Source of the DNA: Bacteroidales bacterium
GTDB lineage: Bacteria; Bacteroidota; Bacteroidia; Bacteroidales; F082
DNA length: 64,000 nt
Reading direction: 5' to 3'
NCBI GenBank assembly: GCA_016282015.1
Contig: JAEEJS010000038.1
Coordinates: 1-64,000 of the forward strand
Shown: in pieces, positions 45,678-55,205 of the stretch
How the letters are laid out: every line of letters begins with the position of its first letter
Position numbering within the stretch: the first letter of the stretch is position 1
Notes under the pieces: model-generated
What the model saw: only the letters and a program-made list of their open reading frames with translations
What the model was told of the DNA's origin: nothing
Databases searched by the model: none
Program-made: the position numbers and the translations under genes

Positions 45678-46823
45678 ATGGATATAAGCGTTTTTCTCAA
45701 TCCGGTTGGCTCTGAGGTTTTTGAAAACAGCCGGTTGAACCACCCGAAACAGATAGGCAATACCATCACCGTTTACAAAGATGAGGATGATTTTCCGGAT
45801 CTGGAAGGTTTTCAGATAGCCTTGGTAGGAGTGGAGGAGGAACGCAACGCCGTCGACAATGAAGGATGCAAAGACGCTCCGGATGTAATCCGGCAGGCTT
45901 TGTATCCTTTGTTTAATCATTGGCAGGACCTGAAGATAGTCGATCTTGGCAATGTGAAGACGGGTTTTGAGGTCAAGGACACCTATTTCGCTTTGAACCA
46001 GGTGTTTTTGATGCTTTTGAAATATCACATTGTGCCTGTGTTTTTGGGCGGAAGTCAGGATTTGACATATCCGATTTATCAGGTGTACGAAAACACCGGT
46101 AAGTTGGTGAATATCACTGCCATAGACGCGCGTTTCGACATTGGGCAGGACAAGGAAAGCCTCAATTCGGAGTCGTATCTGAGCCACATCATACTGCATC
46201 AGCCCAACTATCTCTTCAATTACACCAACATAGGTTATCAAACTTATTATATTGATAATGAGACGATTGACCTTATGAAGCAGCTGCTGTTCGACACTTA
46301 CAGACTGGGTACGATAAAAAACCGTCCCGAGCTGGCCGAGCCGCTGCTTCGTAGCGCCGATATCATCACAGTTGACGCTGCGGCTTTCTGTGCTTCCGAC
46401 ATGCCTGGAGTGAAGCACAGTTCGCCCAACGGGCTGGGCAGCGAGGACGGTTGCAAGATGACCCGTTATGCCGGAATGAACACCAAGCTGACATCCATAG
46501 GATTTTTCAACTACAATCCGAAATATGATGTCAACTATCTGAGTGCCAATAATTTGGCCGAAATGATATGGTACTTCTTCGAAGGCTTCTCGCTTCGTCA
46601 GAACGACTATCCTACAGCTGAAAACCGTGACGAGTTCACCCGTTACATAGTTCGTCTTGAGAATTACGACGACATAATTTTCCTGTGTCACAAAACTTCC
46701 GGAAAGTGGTGGATGGAGCTTTCCGACAATCATTACATTCCTTGCTCCGAAGCGGATTATGCCATGGCGATGCGCAATGAATTGCCCGACCGCTGGTGGC
46801 AGTTTTATCAAAAACTAATGTAA
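45678..46823 (+). CDS. Ureohydrolase (arginase/formimidoylglutamase) fold protein with degenerate metal site
   Basis: 381 residues. The fold is recognised by FQIALVGVEEERNAVDNEG, FLGGSQDLTYP, ITAIDARFDIG, ITVDAAAFCASDMPG and a late glycine-poor C-terminus. In active ureohydrolases these read GGDHS, DAHxD and SxDxDxxDP; here His and several Asp metal ligands are replaced. Manganese binding and hydrolysis are therefore doubtful, and a binding or structural role is possible. It lies 14 bp after glyS. Confidence 0.75.
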   Translation: MDISVFLNPVGSEVFENSRLNHPKQIGNTITVYKDEDDFPDLEGFQIALVGVEEERNAVDNEGCKDAPDVIRQALYPLFNHWQDLKIVDLGNVKTGFEVKDTYFALNQVFLMLLKYHIVPVFLGGSQDLTYPIYQVYENTGKLVNITAIDARFDIGQDKESLNSESYLSHIILHQPNYLFNYTNIGYQTYYIDNETIDLMKQLLFDTYRLGTIKNRPELAEPLLRSADIITVDAAAFCASDMPGVKHSSPNGLGSEDGCKMTRYAGMNTKLTSIGFFNYNPKYDVNYLSANNLAEMIWYFFEGFSLRQNDYPTAENRDEFTRYIVRLENYDDIIFLCHKTSGKWWMELSDNHYIPCSEADYAMAMRNELPDRWWQFYQKLM

Positions 46824-46835
46824 AAAAACAATACA

Positions 46836-48518
46836 ATGAATAACTCGCCGAGTTTTTTGATGTTGGTTTTCACGGTTTTAGGTTCACTGGGACTGCTTAT
46901 CTACGGTATGAAGTCTATGAGTGAGGCCTTGCAGAAAATGGCAGGTCCACAGTTGCGCCACATACTAGGTCGTATGACCACAAACCGTTTTACCGGCATG
47001 CTTACAGGTGTGGTGGTGACAGCCGCAGTGCAGAGCTCCACCGCTACCACGGTGATGACGGTGTCGTTTGTCAACGCCTCCCTTCTGACTCTGGCTCAGG
47101 CCATCTCGGTCATCATGGGAGCCAACATAGGCACCACTCTCACAGCCTGGATTATGTCGGCGGGCTTTTCGTTCAACATAGCCGATGTGGTTTGGCCGGC
47201 CTTTTTGATAGGCATGATTTTCATCTTCAAGAAGCGTCATGCTACCTTCGGGGACTTCCTATTCGGCGTGGCATTCATGTTTTTGGGTCTGGGCACCCTG
47301 CGAGCCACCGGTATGCAGATGAATTTGGGCGAGAATGAGGCTGTGCTCAACTTTTTCGCTTCGTTCGACCCCAACAGCATAGTCACCACACTGTTGTTCC
47401 TTTTGATAGGCGGTATTCTGACTATGTGCGTACAGTCATCGGCAGCGGTGATGGCCATCACCATGATACTTTGTTCCAGCGGAGCACTGCCCATTTATCA
47501 AGGTATAGCCCTTGTGATGGGCGAGAACATAGGCACCACAGTCACATCCAACCTGGCTGCCTTGACAGCCTCCACACAGGCCAGGCGGGCCGCTTTCGCC
47601 CACATGTTTTTCAACGTGTTCGGCGTGTTGTGGATGTTGATAGTGTTCCATCCGTTTATCGACATGGTGTGTTCCTTCGTAGGTTACGACCATACCAATC
47701 CTGAGAAGCTGAGCGTGGTGCTGGCTATGTTCCACACCTGTTTCAATATCACCAACACTCTGATTCTCATAGGATTTATACCTCAGATAGAGAAAATAGT
47801 CTGTTGGGCTATCAAGGACAAGACAGTCGAAAAAGCTCCGGTACGTCTGCAGTACATAGGCAACGGTCTGGTGCAGACACCTGAAATTGCCGTGCTTCAG
47901 GCCGAAAAGGAAACAGCCTCGTTCGGATTGCAGGCTGAAGAGATGTTCAAGATGGTGAGACGTCTTCTGGAAGAGAAGAGCGAGAGTAAGTTCGCCAAAC
48001 TGTTTGCTCAAATTGAAAACGAAGAGGAAGCCTCAGACCAGCTGGAGATAGAGATTGCAAAATATCTGGAGCAGGTTAGTTACGACCACTTGAGCGACGA
48101 GACCAAGAACAAAATACGTCAGATGTTGCGTGAGGTGGGTGAGCTGGAAAGTGTAGGCGACGCCTGCTACAACCTGGCACGCACCCTTAACCGCAAAATG
48201 GAGTCGGGCTACGACTTCACCGAGAAGCAGTACGCTGACATTCGTGAGATGATGCAGTTGTGCGAAGATGCTTTGAAACAGATGAACCTTGTTATGACTG
48301 GCCGTCGTGGAGAATATGACATCAACGAGTCGTTCCGCATAGAAAACGAAATCGACGCCATGCGCCAGCAGCTCAAGAACGAGAACATACGCAACATCAA
48401 TGAACAGAAGTATGAATACGCTATCGGCACCATGTTCTCAGACATAGTGACCGATTGCGAGAAACTTGGCGACTACGTTATCAACGTTGTCGAAGCGAGA
48501 TTCGGAAAACAGAAGTAA
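46836..48518 (+). CDS. Na/Pi cotransporter family protein with PhoU-like tail
   Basis: 560 residues. Two inverted repeats each carry the QSS signature: AVQSSTATTVMTVSFVNA and CVQSSAAVMAITMILCSS, with MGANIGTTLTAW and MGENIGTTVTSN beside them. About eight helices are followed from residue about 370 by a helical PhoU-like region. It takes up or exports phosphate with sodium; the direction cannot be told. Confidence 0.93.
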   Translation: MNNSPSFLMLVFTVLGSLGLLIYGMKSMSEALQKMAGPQLRHILGRMTTNRFTGMLTGVVVTAAVQSSTATTVMTVSFVNASLLTLAQAISVIMGANIGTTLTAWIMSAGFSFNIADVVWPAFLIGMIFIFKKRHATFGDFLFGVAFMFLGLGTLRATGMQMNLGENEAVLNFFASFDPNSIVTTLLFLLIGGILTMCVQSSAAVMAITMILCSSGALPIYQGIALVMGENIGTTVTSNLAALTASTQARRAAFAHMFFNVFGVLWMLIVFHPFIDMVCSFVGYDHTNPEKLSVVLAMFHTCFNITNTLILIGFIPQIEKIVCWAIKDKTVEKAPVRLQYIGNGLVQTPEIAVLQAEKETASFGLQAEEMFKMVRRLLEEKSESKFAKLFAQIENEEEASDQLEIEIAKYLEQVSYDHLSDETKNKIRQMLREVGELESVGDACYNLARTLNRKMESGYDFTEKQYADIREMMQLCEDALKQMNLVMTGRRGEYDINESFRIENEIDAMRQQLKNENIRNINEQKYEYAIGTMFSDIVTDCEKLGDYVINVVEARFGKQK

Positions 48519-48525
48519 AACAGTT

Positions 48526-51165
48526 TTATTCCAAACTGTCGCCGGTTTCACCGTCGCCTTCCTTAGCACGTTTTTCAAGTTCCATCTTACCGAAGCGGAA
48601 TGTCACGCCCACGCTTATGTAGCGGCTGTTGACCATTTTGTTGGTGCTGTCGGTGAGATAGTAAGGGTTGGTGTTGGATGAGCCTGAACCCACCTGAGCT
48701 CCCCAGTTGAATATATCCCTGATATTAACGAACACTGACATCTTGCGGTTGAAGAAGTCGGTACGGGCTCCCACATTGAGTGAATAACGGGCTTTGCGCT
48801 CGCTCATCAGGCTGATGGTTGGAGAGTTGTAGTTGGCCGACATGGTGAGCTGGTATTTGTTGAAAATCTTCCACCATGCATTGACACGCAAACTCCATGA
48901 CCACATGTCATTTTCATCCACCTGATGTATACCCTGACGGTCGTATTCCATATGATAACCGTAGTTATACACATTGGCGTAAAGTCTCACGTTGAAGAAT
49001 CCTGACGGACGGTAGGTCATGTTAAGAGATGTACCGTAACGCCACGAATTTCCGAGGTTGTAAGGGATAGAGTAGCTCACTACACGGTCGAGATAGTCAT
49101 CGTATTCCGAGTCGGTGAGGTTACTGATTTCGTTTGTGCTCAGACGTCCGTAGGCCTCGACTCCTATGTTGCCGAAGCGGTCGAAATACTTCTGCCAACC
49201 GGCTTCCATATTGTGAGTGTAGGTGTTTTTCAAACCATTCGGATTGCCTGTGGAGTAGTCGTTTTCTCCATAACGGCGGTATGTGCTCAACTGTGTCTCA
49301 CCTGGATGTGCCATGCGCATTGCATAGTTTAACTTGAAATTATGCATGTTCTGTGTGCGATAGGTGAGGTGAATGGACGGAATCACGTTCAGGAAGTACA
49401 TGGTGCTGTCGTCGGCAAACGGCATGGTGCTGATGTAGTTATAATACACTCGGTCGGCACCAACACCCAAGCCTGTGCTGAGGGTGAATCCACCCCAGCG
49501 GTGTGTCCAGTTGACATCGGCTGTTGCATTTGTTTCATTGCCTTTGAAATGGTAGGCGCGTAGCGAATCCAAGACCACACCCAGGGAGTCGTTGTAACGG
49601 TCGTAACGGTTGTCGGTCTGCTGATGGTCGGCACGCAAGCCGTAGCTCAACTCGCCATTCTCGCTGTATGGACGGTTATAACGCACGTCCAGACTGAAGC
49701 CGTAACTGTTCTGGTCGGTGAGCAGGTAACGGTGTTCGTTTAGGTCGGTGTAAGTGTCGTACAGACGGTTGTACCACTGTTCGCTGGCGTTGTGAGAGAT
49801 ACGTGAGTTGAAGCCAATACGCAGATTGTGGCCCATTTCGTCGAATTTCTTTGTATAGTCAATTCCAAAATGTCCGAAAATGTTGTTGGCGTCAGTCTTG
49901 CTTCTGGTGGTGTCCGTTATTAGTTCGGAATACTCCGGAATGGAGTCTGGGAAATAATAAGTCTGACGTTGTGAGCGCAGCATCTTGGTGCCGTTGAAGT
50001 TGTAGAAACCGCCGGCATCGAATGAGATTTCGCTGGTGCTGTCAATCTCATAATTGATATTCATGAAGATGTTGCCGCTGACGTTACGGTTTTTGTCTGT
50101 CTGAGCGGTGGTGTCGGCCCATGTGGTCTCGTAAGTCCCTATTGAGTCGCCATCCTGACGTTGGAGAGCCCAGGTGTCGGTGGTGTTGTCACGGTCGCTG
50201 AAACGTCCTGAAGCGAACAGGTTAATGCTCAGCTTCTCCTTTTTCCACATATAACTCACCCAAGGTGACACAAATGGCTGGTTGGAGCCGTTTACGCCGA
50301 AGCTGATGAACTGGTTGCTCTTGATGTGTGTGGAAGTGACTATGTTGATGACAGCCTCCGCTTCGGTGGCATATTTGGCCGAAGGGTTGGTGATAGTCTC
50401 GATACGGGCTATAGCGTTGGCGGGCAGTGTCTGGAGGTAAGTCTTAAGGTTTTCCTCCGTAAGTTTTGACGGCTTGTCGTTGATCCAAATCTCAATGCTT
50501 GAGACTCCTCGCAAGGTGATGTTGCCTTCAACGTCCACCTCCACGCCCGGGGCGTTTTGGAGAGCGTCTTCGGTGGTGCCTGTCTGTATGGACGGGTCCT
50601 CGCTCACGTTGTAGACGAGTTTTTCACCATCCATGGCGTAGAGAGGCTTTTCGGCAGTGACCACCACAGCGTCGAGAGTGATGGCACCCGGGTCAAGCTT
50701 CAGTATGCCCAGGTCGGTGTTGTTGACAACGTTAAACGGATGCATGAACGACTCGTAACCTATGGCTGATACGCGTAAGAGGAATGGGCCTTGCGGAATG
50801 CCGTTAAGTTGGAATATGCCATCGTAGTCGGTTACTCCTCCTTTGACGAAAGTAGAGTCTATGGAGTCGAGCACAGCCAGATTGACAAACGGCAGAGGCT
50901 CACTGGTCTTGCTGTCTATCAAAACGCCTGTTACCAAGAAAGTGTCGCCTTCACGCACTTTCTTTTTCTGCTTCACCTCAGACCTGTTCATATTCTGCTG
51001 ATCCCATTGGCGGTCGCCTCCGGGGAACCTTCCCGCTGGCGGCCTGCCTCCCGGCGGGCGACCGCCTGGAGGATGACCACCACCAGGAAACTGTGCAAAA
51101 CCTACTAGTGCGGACATAACCATTGCCGCGAGGAAAAAAGTTTTGAAAAATACTGCTCGTTTCAT
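48526..51165 (-). CDS. TonB-dependent receptor-like outer-membrane beta-barrel (OMP_b-brl_3 type)
   Basis: 879 residues: signal peptide (AAMVMSALVGFAQ), a Gly/Pro/Arg-rich linker of short PPGGR repeats (about 25-50), a carboxypeptidase-regulatory-like domain (VTGVLIDSKTSEPLPFVNL), a plug with TLDAVVVTAEKPLYAM and a C-terminal barrel of about 600 residues. The strand YISVGVTFRFGKMELEKR is followed by a charged tail, unlike classical TonB receptors that stop at Phe. Substrate unknown. Confidence 0.85.
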   Translation of the reverse strand: MKRAVFFKTFFLAAMVMSALVGFAQFPGGGHPPGGRPPGGRPPAGRFPGGDRQWDQQNMNRSEVKQKKKVREGDTFLVTGVLIDSKTSEPLPFVNLAVLDSIDSTFVKGGVTDYDGIFQLNGIPQGPFLLRVSAIGYESFMHPFNVVNNTDLGILKLDPGAITLDAVVVTAEKPLYAMDGEKLVYNVSEDPSIQTGTTEDALQNAPGVEVDVEGNITLRGVSSIEIWINDKPSKLTEENLKTYLQTLPANAIARIETITNPSAKYATEAEAVINIVTSTHIKSNQFISFGVNGSNQPFVSPWVSYMWKKEKLSINLFASGRFSDRDNTTDTWALQRQDGDSIGTYETTWADTTAQTDKNRNVSGNIFMNINYEIDSTSEISFDAGGFYNFNGTKMLRSQRQTYYFPDSIPEYSELITDTTRSKTDANNIFGHFGIDYTKKFDEMGHNLRIGFNSRISHNASEQWYNRLYDTYTDLNEHRYLLTDQNSYGFSLDVRYNRPYSENGELSYGLRADHQQTDNRYDRYNDSLGVVLDSLRAYHFKGNETNATADVNWTHRWGGFTLSTGLGVGADRVYYNYISTMPFADDSTMYFLNVIPSIHLTYRTQNMHNFKLNYAMRMAHPGETQLSTYRRYGENDYSTGNPNGLKNTYTHNMEAGWQKYFDRFGNIGVEAYGRLSTNEISNLTDSEYDDYLDRVVSYSIPYNLGNSWRYGTSLNMTYRPSGFFNVRLYANVYNYGYHMEYDRQGIHQVDENDMWSWSLRVNAWWKIFNKYQLTMSANYNSPTISLMSERKARYSLNVGARTDFFNRKMSVFVNIRDIFNWGAQVGSGSSNTNPYYLTDSTNKMVNSRYISVGVTFRFGKMELEKRAKEGDGETGDSLE

Positions 51166-51188
51166 TTTGTCAAATGAATTAAATCATG

Positions 51189-51196
51189 CAAATATA
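51189..51196 (-). promoter_or_regulatory. -7 box of the beta-barrel receptor gene
   Basis: TATATTTG on the minus strand, 23 bp before the ATG at 51165. Confidence 0.55.
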
Positions 51197-51279
51197 ATTC
51201 TTTTTCAAAACAATTTGAGATGTTTTTTTTCCTGAAACGGGAAAAATTTCTTTTGAAGTGACAAAATCTTATGACACCG

Positions 51280-51564
51280 TTATTTCGAAATATATTCCTG
51301 CAGAGCTTTCACATAGTTGTGGAAGGCTTCCATACCTGTCTCAGTGATTTTGCATGTGGTGCAGGGGACTTTTCCTTTAAAGCCCTTTTCCACGCTTATG
51401 TAGTTGGCTGCACTCAGTTTGTCGAGTTGCACGCTCAGATTGCCCGAAGTGGAGCTGGTTTGTTTCTTGAGGTAGCTGAAATCGGCGCTTTCAACCTCCG
51501 CCAGGATTGACATCACAGCCAGCCTCAATTCCGAATGCAGTAGCGGATCGAGTTTCGGAAACAT
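51280..51564 (-). CDS. Winged-helix transcriptional regulator (HTH_34-like)
   Basis: 94 residues. LHSELRLAVMSILAEVESADFSYLKK and SSTSGNLSVQLDKLSAANYI are a MarR/ArsR-like winged helix, close to the short regulators that accompany a membrane protein in Bacteroidetes. The wing carries CTTC. Its ATG is 2 bp after the stop of the upstream membrane-protein gene. Confidence 0.82.
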   Translation of the reverse strand: MFPKLDPLLHSELRLAVMSILAEVESADFSYLKKQTSSTSGNLSVQLDKLSAANYISVEKGFKGKVPCTTCKITETGMEAFHNYVKALQEYISK

Positions 51565-51566
51565 GA

Positions 51567-52157
51567 CTATTTGTATTGGGATTTGACAATAAGGCCTGTG
51601 AGCATGATAATCAGTCCGCCGAAGACGAAAAGCAGTAGCTGTTCGGCCGATTGCACTGACTGGGCTGCAAAAGCTCCACCAACTCCAAGTATGCAGCCGC
51701 TGATGATAATTGTCCAGTTTTTAAGCATAATGCCGGAAGCACATTCCGTAAAACCGAGCAATAATACAATAATAAGCGAAAGATTCATCTGCATAGGCTT
51801 TAAGAAGAACACTGAGGCCACAAAGATGAGCATTACAAAGGCGCAGTAGGCAAGCCACAGGCCGCTGATCTGCCGGCTGATGGCGTTTTGCGGTGTGTCG
51901 GCATCCTTTTTGCTGATAATTTTCACCATGGGGAAGCCGATTATAGGCATGGCCACCCAAAGCAGGTTCCAGTTGGGATTGCCGGTGGTATGCCACAGTT
52001 CATAAATCACAAACGATACAATGGTGAGCAATACACCCCAAAGGATGAAATGTTTTCCGTTTTTGCTGAGGATTGATTTGCGGCTGTTGTTGAGCACTTC
52101 GTTGATGAGATTGAGGCTTTCCTGAGCCGTCATGTTGTTTTCATTGTTGTTTTCCAT
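51567..52157 (-). CDS. Six-helix membrane protein paired with the winged-helix regulator
   Basis: 196 residues. A soluble N-terminus (SLNLINEVLNNSRKSILSK) is followed by about six hydrophobic helices in three pairs. No family name recognised beyond a generic Bacteroidetes membrane protein. Likely cotranscribed with the regulator as a sensing or repair module; the arrangement resembles the XRE pair at 34 kb. Confidence 0.65.
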   Translation of the reverse strand: MENNNENNMTAQESLNLINEVLNNSRKSILSKNGKHFILWGVLLTIVSFVIYELWHTTGNPNWNLLWVAMPIIGFPMVKIISKKDADTPQNAISRQISGLWLAYCAFVMLIFVASVFFLKPMQMNLSLIIVLLLGFTECASGIMLKNWTIIISGCILGVGGAFAAQSVQSAEQLLLFVFGGLIIMLTGLIVKSQYK

Positions 52158-52225
52158 AGTTTTAATTTTTAAAGTTTGTAATCATTAATTAATTGTAAGT
52201 GCACTTTATGTCTCAAACGACGCTG

Positions 52226-52233
52226 CAAAGATA
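52226..52233 (-). promoter_or_regulatory. -7 box of the membrane/winged-helix pair
   Basis: TATCTTTG on the minus strand, 68 bp before the ATG at 52157. Confidence 0.5.
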
Positions 52234-52333
52234 AACAAGTTTATAATATAAACTACAATTAATTTGACAATTTTTTTCAAAAATTTTTTAATATTTTGAA
52301 AATCAACAATTTAGATATGAAAAAATTTTATGC

Positions 52334-53476
52334 TCAGATAATGGAGTCGGTGTTTTCCTTCTCAATATCGGGTATCAGACGTCTTACAATCTTGTGCTGA
52401 TAGAAGAATCTGGCTGCCACAACTCTGACAACTGTGTAGGCCGGAATGCCTACCAAAAGTCCGAGTGTGCCGCCCAATTCGCCGGCCAGCAACAAGACTA
52501 TGAATATTTCAAGAGGTGTCGACTTGATACTGGTTGAGTAGATAATCGGCTGGTAGACAAAGTTGTCGATCAGCTGGACGGCGAGCATTACACCCAAAAC
52601 TATCAGTATGAATGCCCATACCGGGACGCCGAGTCCGACACCGGCGCCGCATTTGAGCACCAGGCACAGCAAAACTCCTATGACCTCACCCATGATAGGT
52701 CCGACATATGGAATGATATTCAGAATACCGGCTATGAAGGCTATGCCTATGGCGTATGAGGGATTGATACGTACTATGAGCCACAGACCGAGGAAGTCGA
52801 GCAGCACCACACCTAAAATTTCAATTACCAGTCCTATGAAATAACGTGACAGCAGGTGTGTGACCTCGCCAACGGTTTTTTCTACAGAGCTCTCGATGCT
52901 GTCCGGCACCAAAGCCATTATAATCTTACTGAACAGGTTTTCATTCTTGATGAAGAAGAACGAAATGAAGATGATGGCGAACAGCCAAACTACCACATCT
53001 ACAGCAATGGATGCCACAGAGCCTAAGACAGAAGTGACTCCCGAGAAACTGAAGGCTGAGCGGACTTTGTCGAGCAAAACGGCTATCAGGTCAAAGTCTG
53101 GTCCCAAAGACGGGAACAGGCTTATGAGCCAGTTGTTAAGTTTGGTTATCAGGGAGTTTTCGCCGGTTTCCATCAAAGAAGCGTCTTGCAATATGTTCAC
53201 AACCACAGGTATCAACCTTGTTATAATAAGGACCACTATGGCGATGATTGCAACTATGGTTATGATGGCAAGCAGAGTGTCGGGCAAGGGCTTTTTGCCT
53301 ATCTTGATCTTGCGGAGCAGTCGCATAATGGGATGACCTAAAAGTGATATCACGAAAGCAACCAAGATGTAAATCAACTCAGTTCTGAAATACCAGCATA
53401 TTACCAAAACTATAGCCGCAACCAACAGTTTCAGTATCCATCCTGACAATACGTCTACGCTTCTTTTGTTTTCCAT
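52334..53476 (-). CDS. AI-2E family transporter
   Basis: 380 residues, about eight helices in the 2+5 layout of the AI-2E/PerM family, with a large loop near residues 100-150 and the signature LNIIPYVGPIMGEVIG, plus IKSTPLEIFIVLLLAGELGGTLG (split) near the end. Members have been linked to autoinducer-2 export and Na+/H+ antiport; the substrate here is unknown. It begins 15 bp after the alcohol dehydrogenase gene. Confidence 0.88.
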   Translation of the reverse strand: MENKRSVDVLSGWILKLLVAAIVLVICWYFRTELIYILVAFVISLLGHPIMRLLRKIKIGKKPLPDTLLAIITIVAIIAIVVLIITRLIPVVVNILQDASLMETGENSLITKLNNWLISLFPSLGPDFDLIAVLLDKVRSAFSFSGVTSVLGSVASIAVDVVVWLFAIIFISFFFIKNENLFSKIIMALVPDSIESSVEKTVGEVTHLLSRYFIGLVIEILGVVLLDFLGLWLIVRINPSYAIGIAFIAGILNIIPYVGPIMGEVIGVLLCLVLKCGAGVGLGVPVWAFILIVLGVMLAVQLIDNFVYQPIIYSTSIKSTPLEIFIVLLLAGELGGTLGLLVGIPAYTVVRVVAARFFYQHKIVRRLIPDIEKENTDSII

Positions 53477-53491
53477 ATCAAAAGATTTTAA

Positions 53492-54667
53492 TTATTTCAT
53501 GCACATTTCGAAGATGTTTTCCACATCTTTCTGGTTAAGCGGCTTGAAGCCTTCAAGTATGCCACCGCCCACCGATTTCTTGGCCATGACAGCGAAATAG
53601 GTTCTGTCTATGCCTACCTCTGGGAAGCTGCTCTTCAGCTGGAGGGTGTTGTAGAGGAAGTCTTTCAACATGTTGATGGCCTTCTTGGCAATCTCCATCT
53701 TAGGCAGCTTGGCATCTATACCGAACACGTTGACGCCGAACTGCACGTATTTGTCGACATTGGTATCGTCGAGGCAGTATTCCATCCAGCGTGGGGTGAT
53801 GATGGCCAGGCCTAAGCCGTGAGTGATGTCGTAAATGGCCGACACCTCGTGCTCTATAGGGTGACAGCTCCACGGCTGACGCTTGCCGCCGTCTATGAAG
53901 CCGTTGATGGCCCATGACGAGGTCCACATCAGGTTGGCGCGCGCCTCGTAGTTGTCGGGTTCACGCATGGCGATTGGAGCGTATTTGATGATGGTCTTCA
54001 TCAGGCCTTCCATAAAGCAGTCTAACATGTAAAGGTCGAGGTTGTTGTTGAAATACACCTCAAATATATGTGAGAGCATGTCGGCTGCTCCGCAGGCTGT
54101 CTGATACGGACTCACTGTGAAGGTGTTGGTTGGGTCGAGGAAGGATGCCTTTGGCAGCATCTTCGGACTCAGACGGCCGATTTTGTCCTTGGTTTCAAGA
54201 TTGCTGATGACGCCTCCCATGTCCATCTCGGAGCCGGTGGCCGACAATGTCAGTATAGTCACTATAGGCAGAGCCCTTTCGATGGGCGAGCGTTTGCTGA
54301 GGTCGAGGAAGTCCCAGGGGTCGTGGTCGACGCAGGCTCCTGCCGCCATGAACTTGGTGGCGTCTATGGTTGAGCCGCCGCCAACAGCCAGCAGCACGTC
54401 AATATGGTGCTCCTTGCACATCTGAGCGCCCTTTCTCACTGAGTCTATACGCGGATTGGGCTCTATGCCGGAAAGCTCGAACAGCTCCATGCCGGCGTCT
54501 TTGATTTCTTTCACCACCCGGTCGTAGAGACCTATTTTCTTGATGGAACCTCCACCGTATGTCATCAGAACTCGGGTACCGTACTTTTTCAGTTCAGCGC
54601 CCAGATTTTTAAGCTGGTCTTTGCCGAAATAAACCCTAACAGGGATATCATAAATGAAATCGTGCAT
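53492..54667 (-). CDS. Iron-containing alcohol dehydrogenase (YqhD/BDH-like)
   Basis: 391 residues. N-terminal nucleotide domain with YFGKDQLKNLG, VLMTYGGGSIKKIG, AVGGGSTIDATKFMA; C-terminal metal domain with SCHPIEHEVSA and YDITHGLGLAIITPRWM bearing His ligands. TLSATGSEMD is present. Length and motifs fit NADPH-dependent butanol dehydrogenase/YqhD, which reduces short aldehydes. Divergent from the Nudix gene with its own promoter. Confidence 0.93.
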   Translation of the reverse strand: MHDFIYDIPVRVYFGKDQLKNLGAELKKYGTRVLMTYGGGSIKKIGLYDRVVKEIKDAGMELFELSGIEPNPRIDSVRKGAQMCKEHHIDVLLAVGGGSTIDATKFMAAGACVDHDPWDFLDLSKRSPIERALPIVTILTLSATGSEMDMGGVISNLETKDKIGRLSPKMLPKASFLDPTNTFTVSPYQTACGAADMLSHIFEVYFNNNLDLYMLDCFMEGLMKTIIKYAPIAMREPDNYEARANLMWTSSWAINGFIDGGKRQPWSCHPIEHEVSAIYDITHGLGLAIITPRWMEYCLDDTNVDKYVQFGVNVFGIDAKLPKMEIAKKAINMLKDFLYNTLQLKSSFPEVGIDRTYFAVMAKKSVGGGILEGFKPLNQKDVENIFEMCMK

Positions 54668-54688
54668 ATCTTAATAATTGAATTTCTG

Positions 54689-54716
54689 CAAAGATACAAA
54701 AAATTCAATATTTTTG
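54689..54716. promoter_or_regulatory. Divergent promoters between the alcohol dehydrogenase and Nudix genes
   Basis: TATCTTTG on the minus strand (54689-54696) serves the dehydrogenase; TATTTTTG on the plus strand (54709-54716) serves the Nudix gene. Confidence 0.6.
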
Positions 54717-54740
54717 CAGAATAATAAAAAAGTATTCATT

Positions 54741-55205
54741 ATGTCGTATACTTACGATTATCCGAGACCGGCGGTGACGGCCGACTGTGTGGTGGTTACA
54801 AGGGAAGCTAATCCCGAAGTTTTGCTGATTGAAAGGGGCAATGAGCCTTTCAAGGGATGCTGGGCTTTGCCCGGAGGCTTCATGAACATGGACGAGACCA
54901 CTGAACAGTGTGCGGTGCGCGAATTGGAGGAGGAGACTGGTCTCAGGGTGAATGAAATACATCAGATAGGCGCATATTCCCAACTGGACCGCGACCCTCG
55001 CGGACGCACCATCACTGTGGCTTATCTGGCCGTAGTCGACAAACAGACGGCTGTGGTGGGTCATGACGATGCCGCCAAAGCGCAGTGGTACCCGCTGTCG
55101 GCTTTGCCCGAGCTGGCTTTTGACCATTCCGGCATTATAGAGGATGCCAAGCGTTATTTACTTGACAATCACCTGCTTTTTTCCGTTAATGATATAGACT
55201 CCTGA
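54741..55205 (+). CDS. Nudix hydrolase
   Basis: 154 residues from the ATG at 54741; an earlier in-frame start would cross the promoter. The Nudix box is complete: GGFMNMDETTEQ followed by AVRELEEETGL. The N-terminus YDYPRPAVTADCVV matches the ADP-ribose pyrophosphatase-like group common in Bacteroidetes. Its 3' end overlaps the convergent DUF362 gene by 48 bp. Confidence 0.92.
   Translation: MSYTYDYPRPAVTADCVVVTREANPEVLLIERGNEPFKGCWALPGGFMNMDETTEQCAVRELEEETGLRVNEIHQIGAYSQLDRDPRGRTITVAYLAVVDKQTAVVGHDDAAKAQWYPLSALPELAFDHSGIIEDAKRYLLDNHLLFSVNDIDS

Noticed and set aside
45504..46811. 435-codon open frame on the minus strand opposite glyS and the ureohydrolase-like gene
   Set aside because: It is a shadow of two well-supported plus-strand genes; its translation has no domain, no signal peptide and no promoter.
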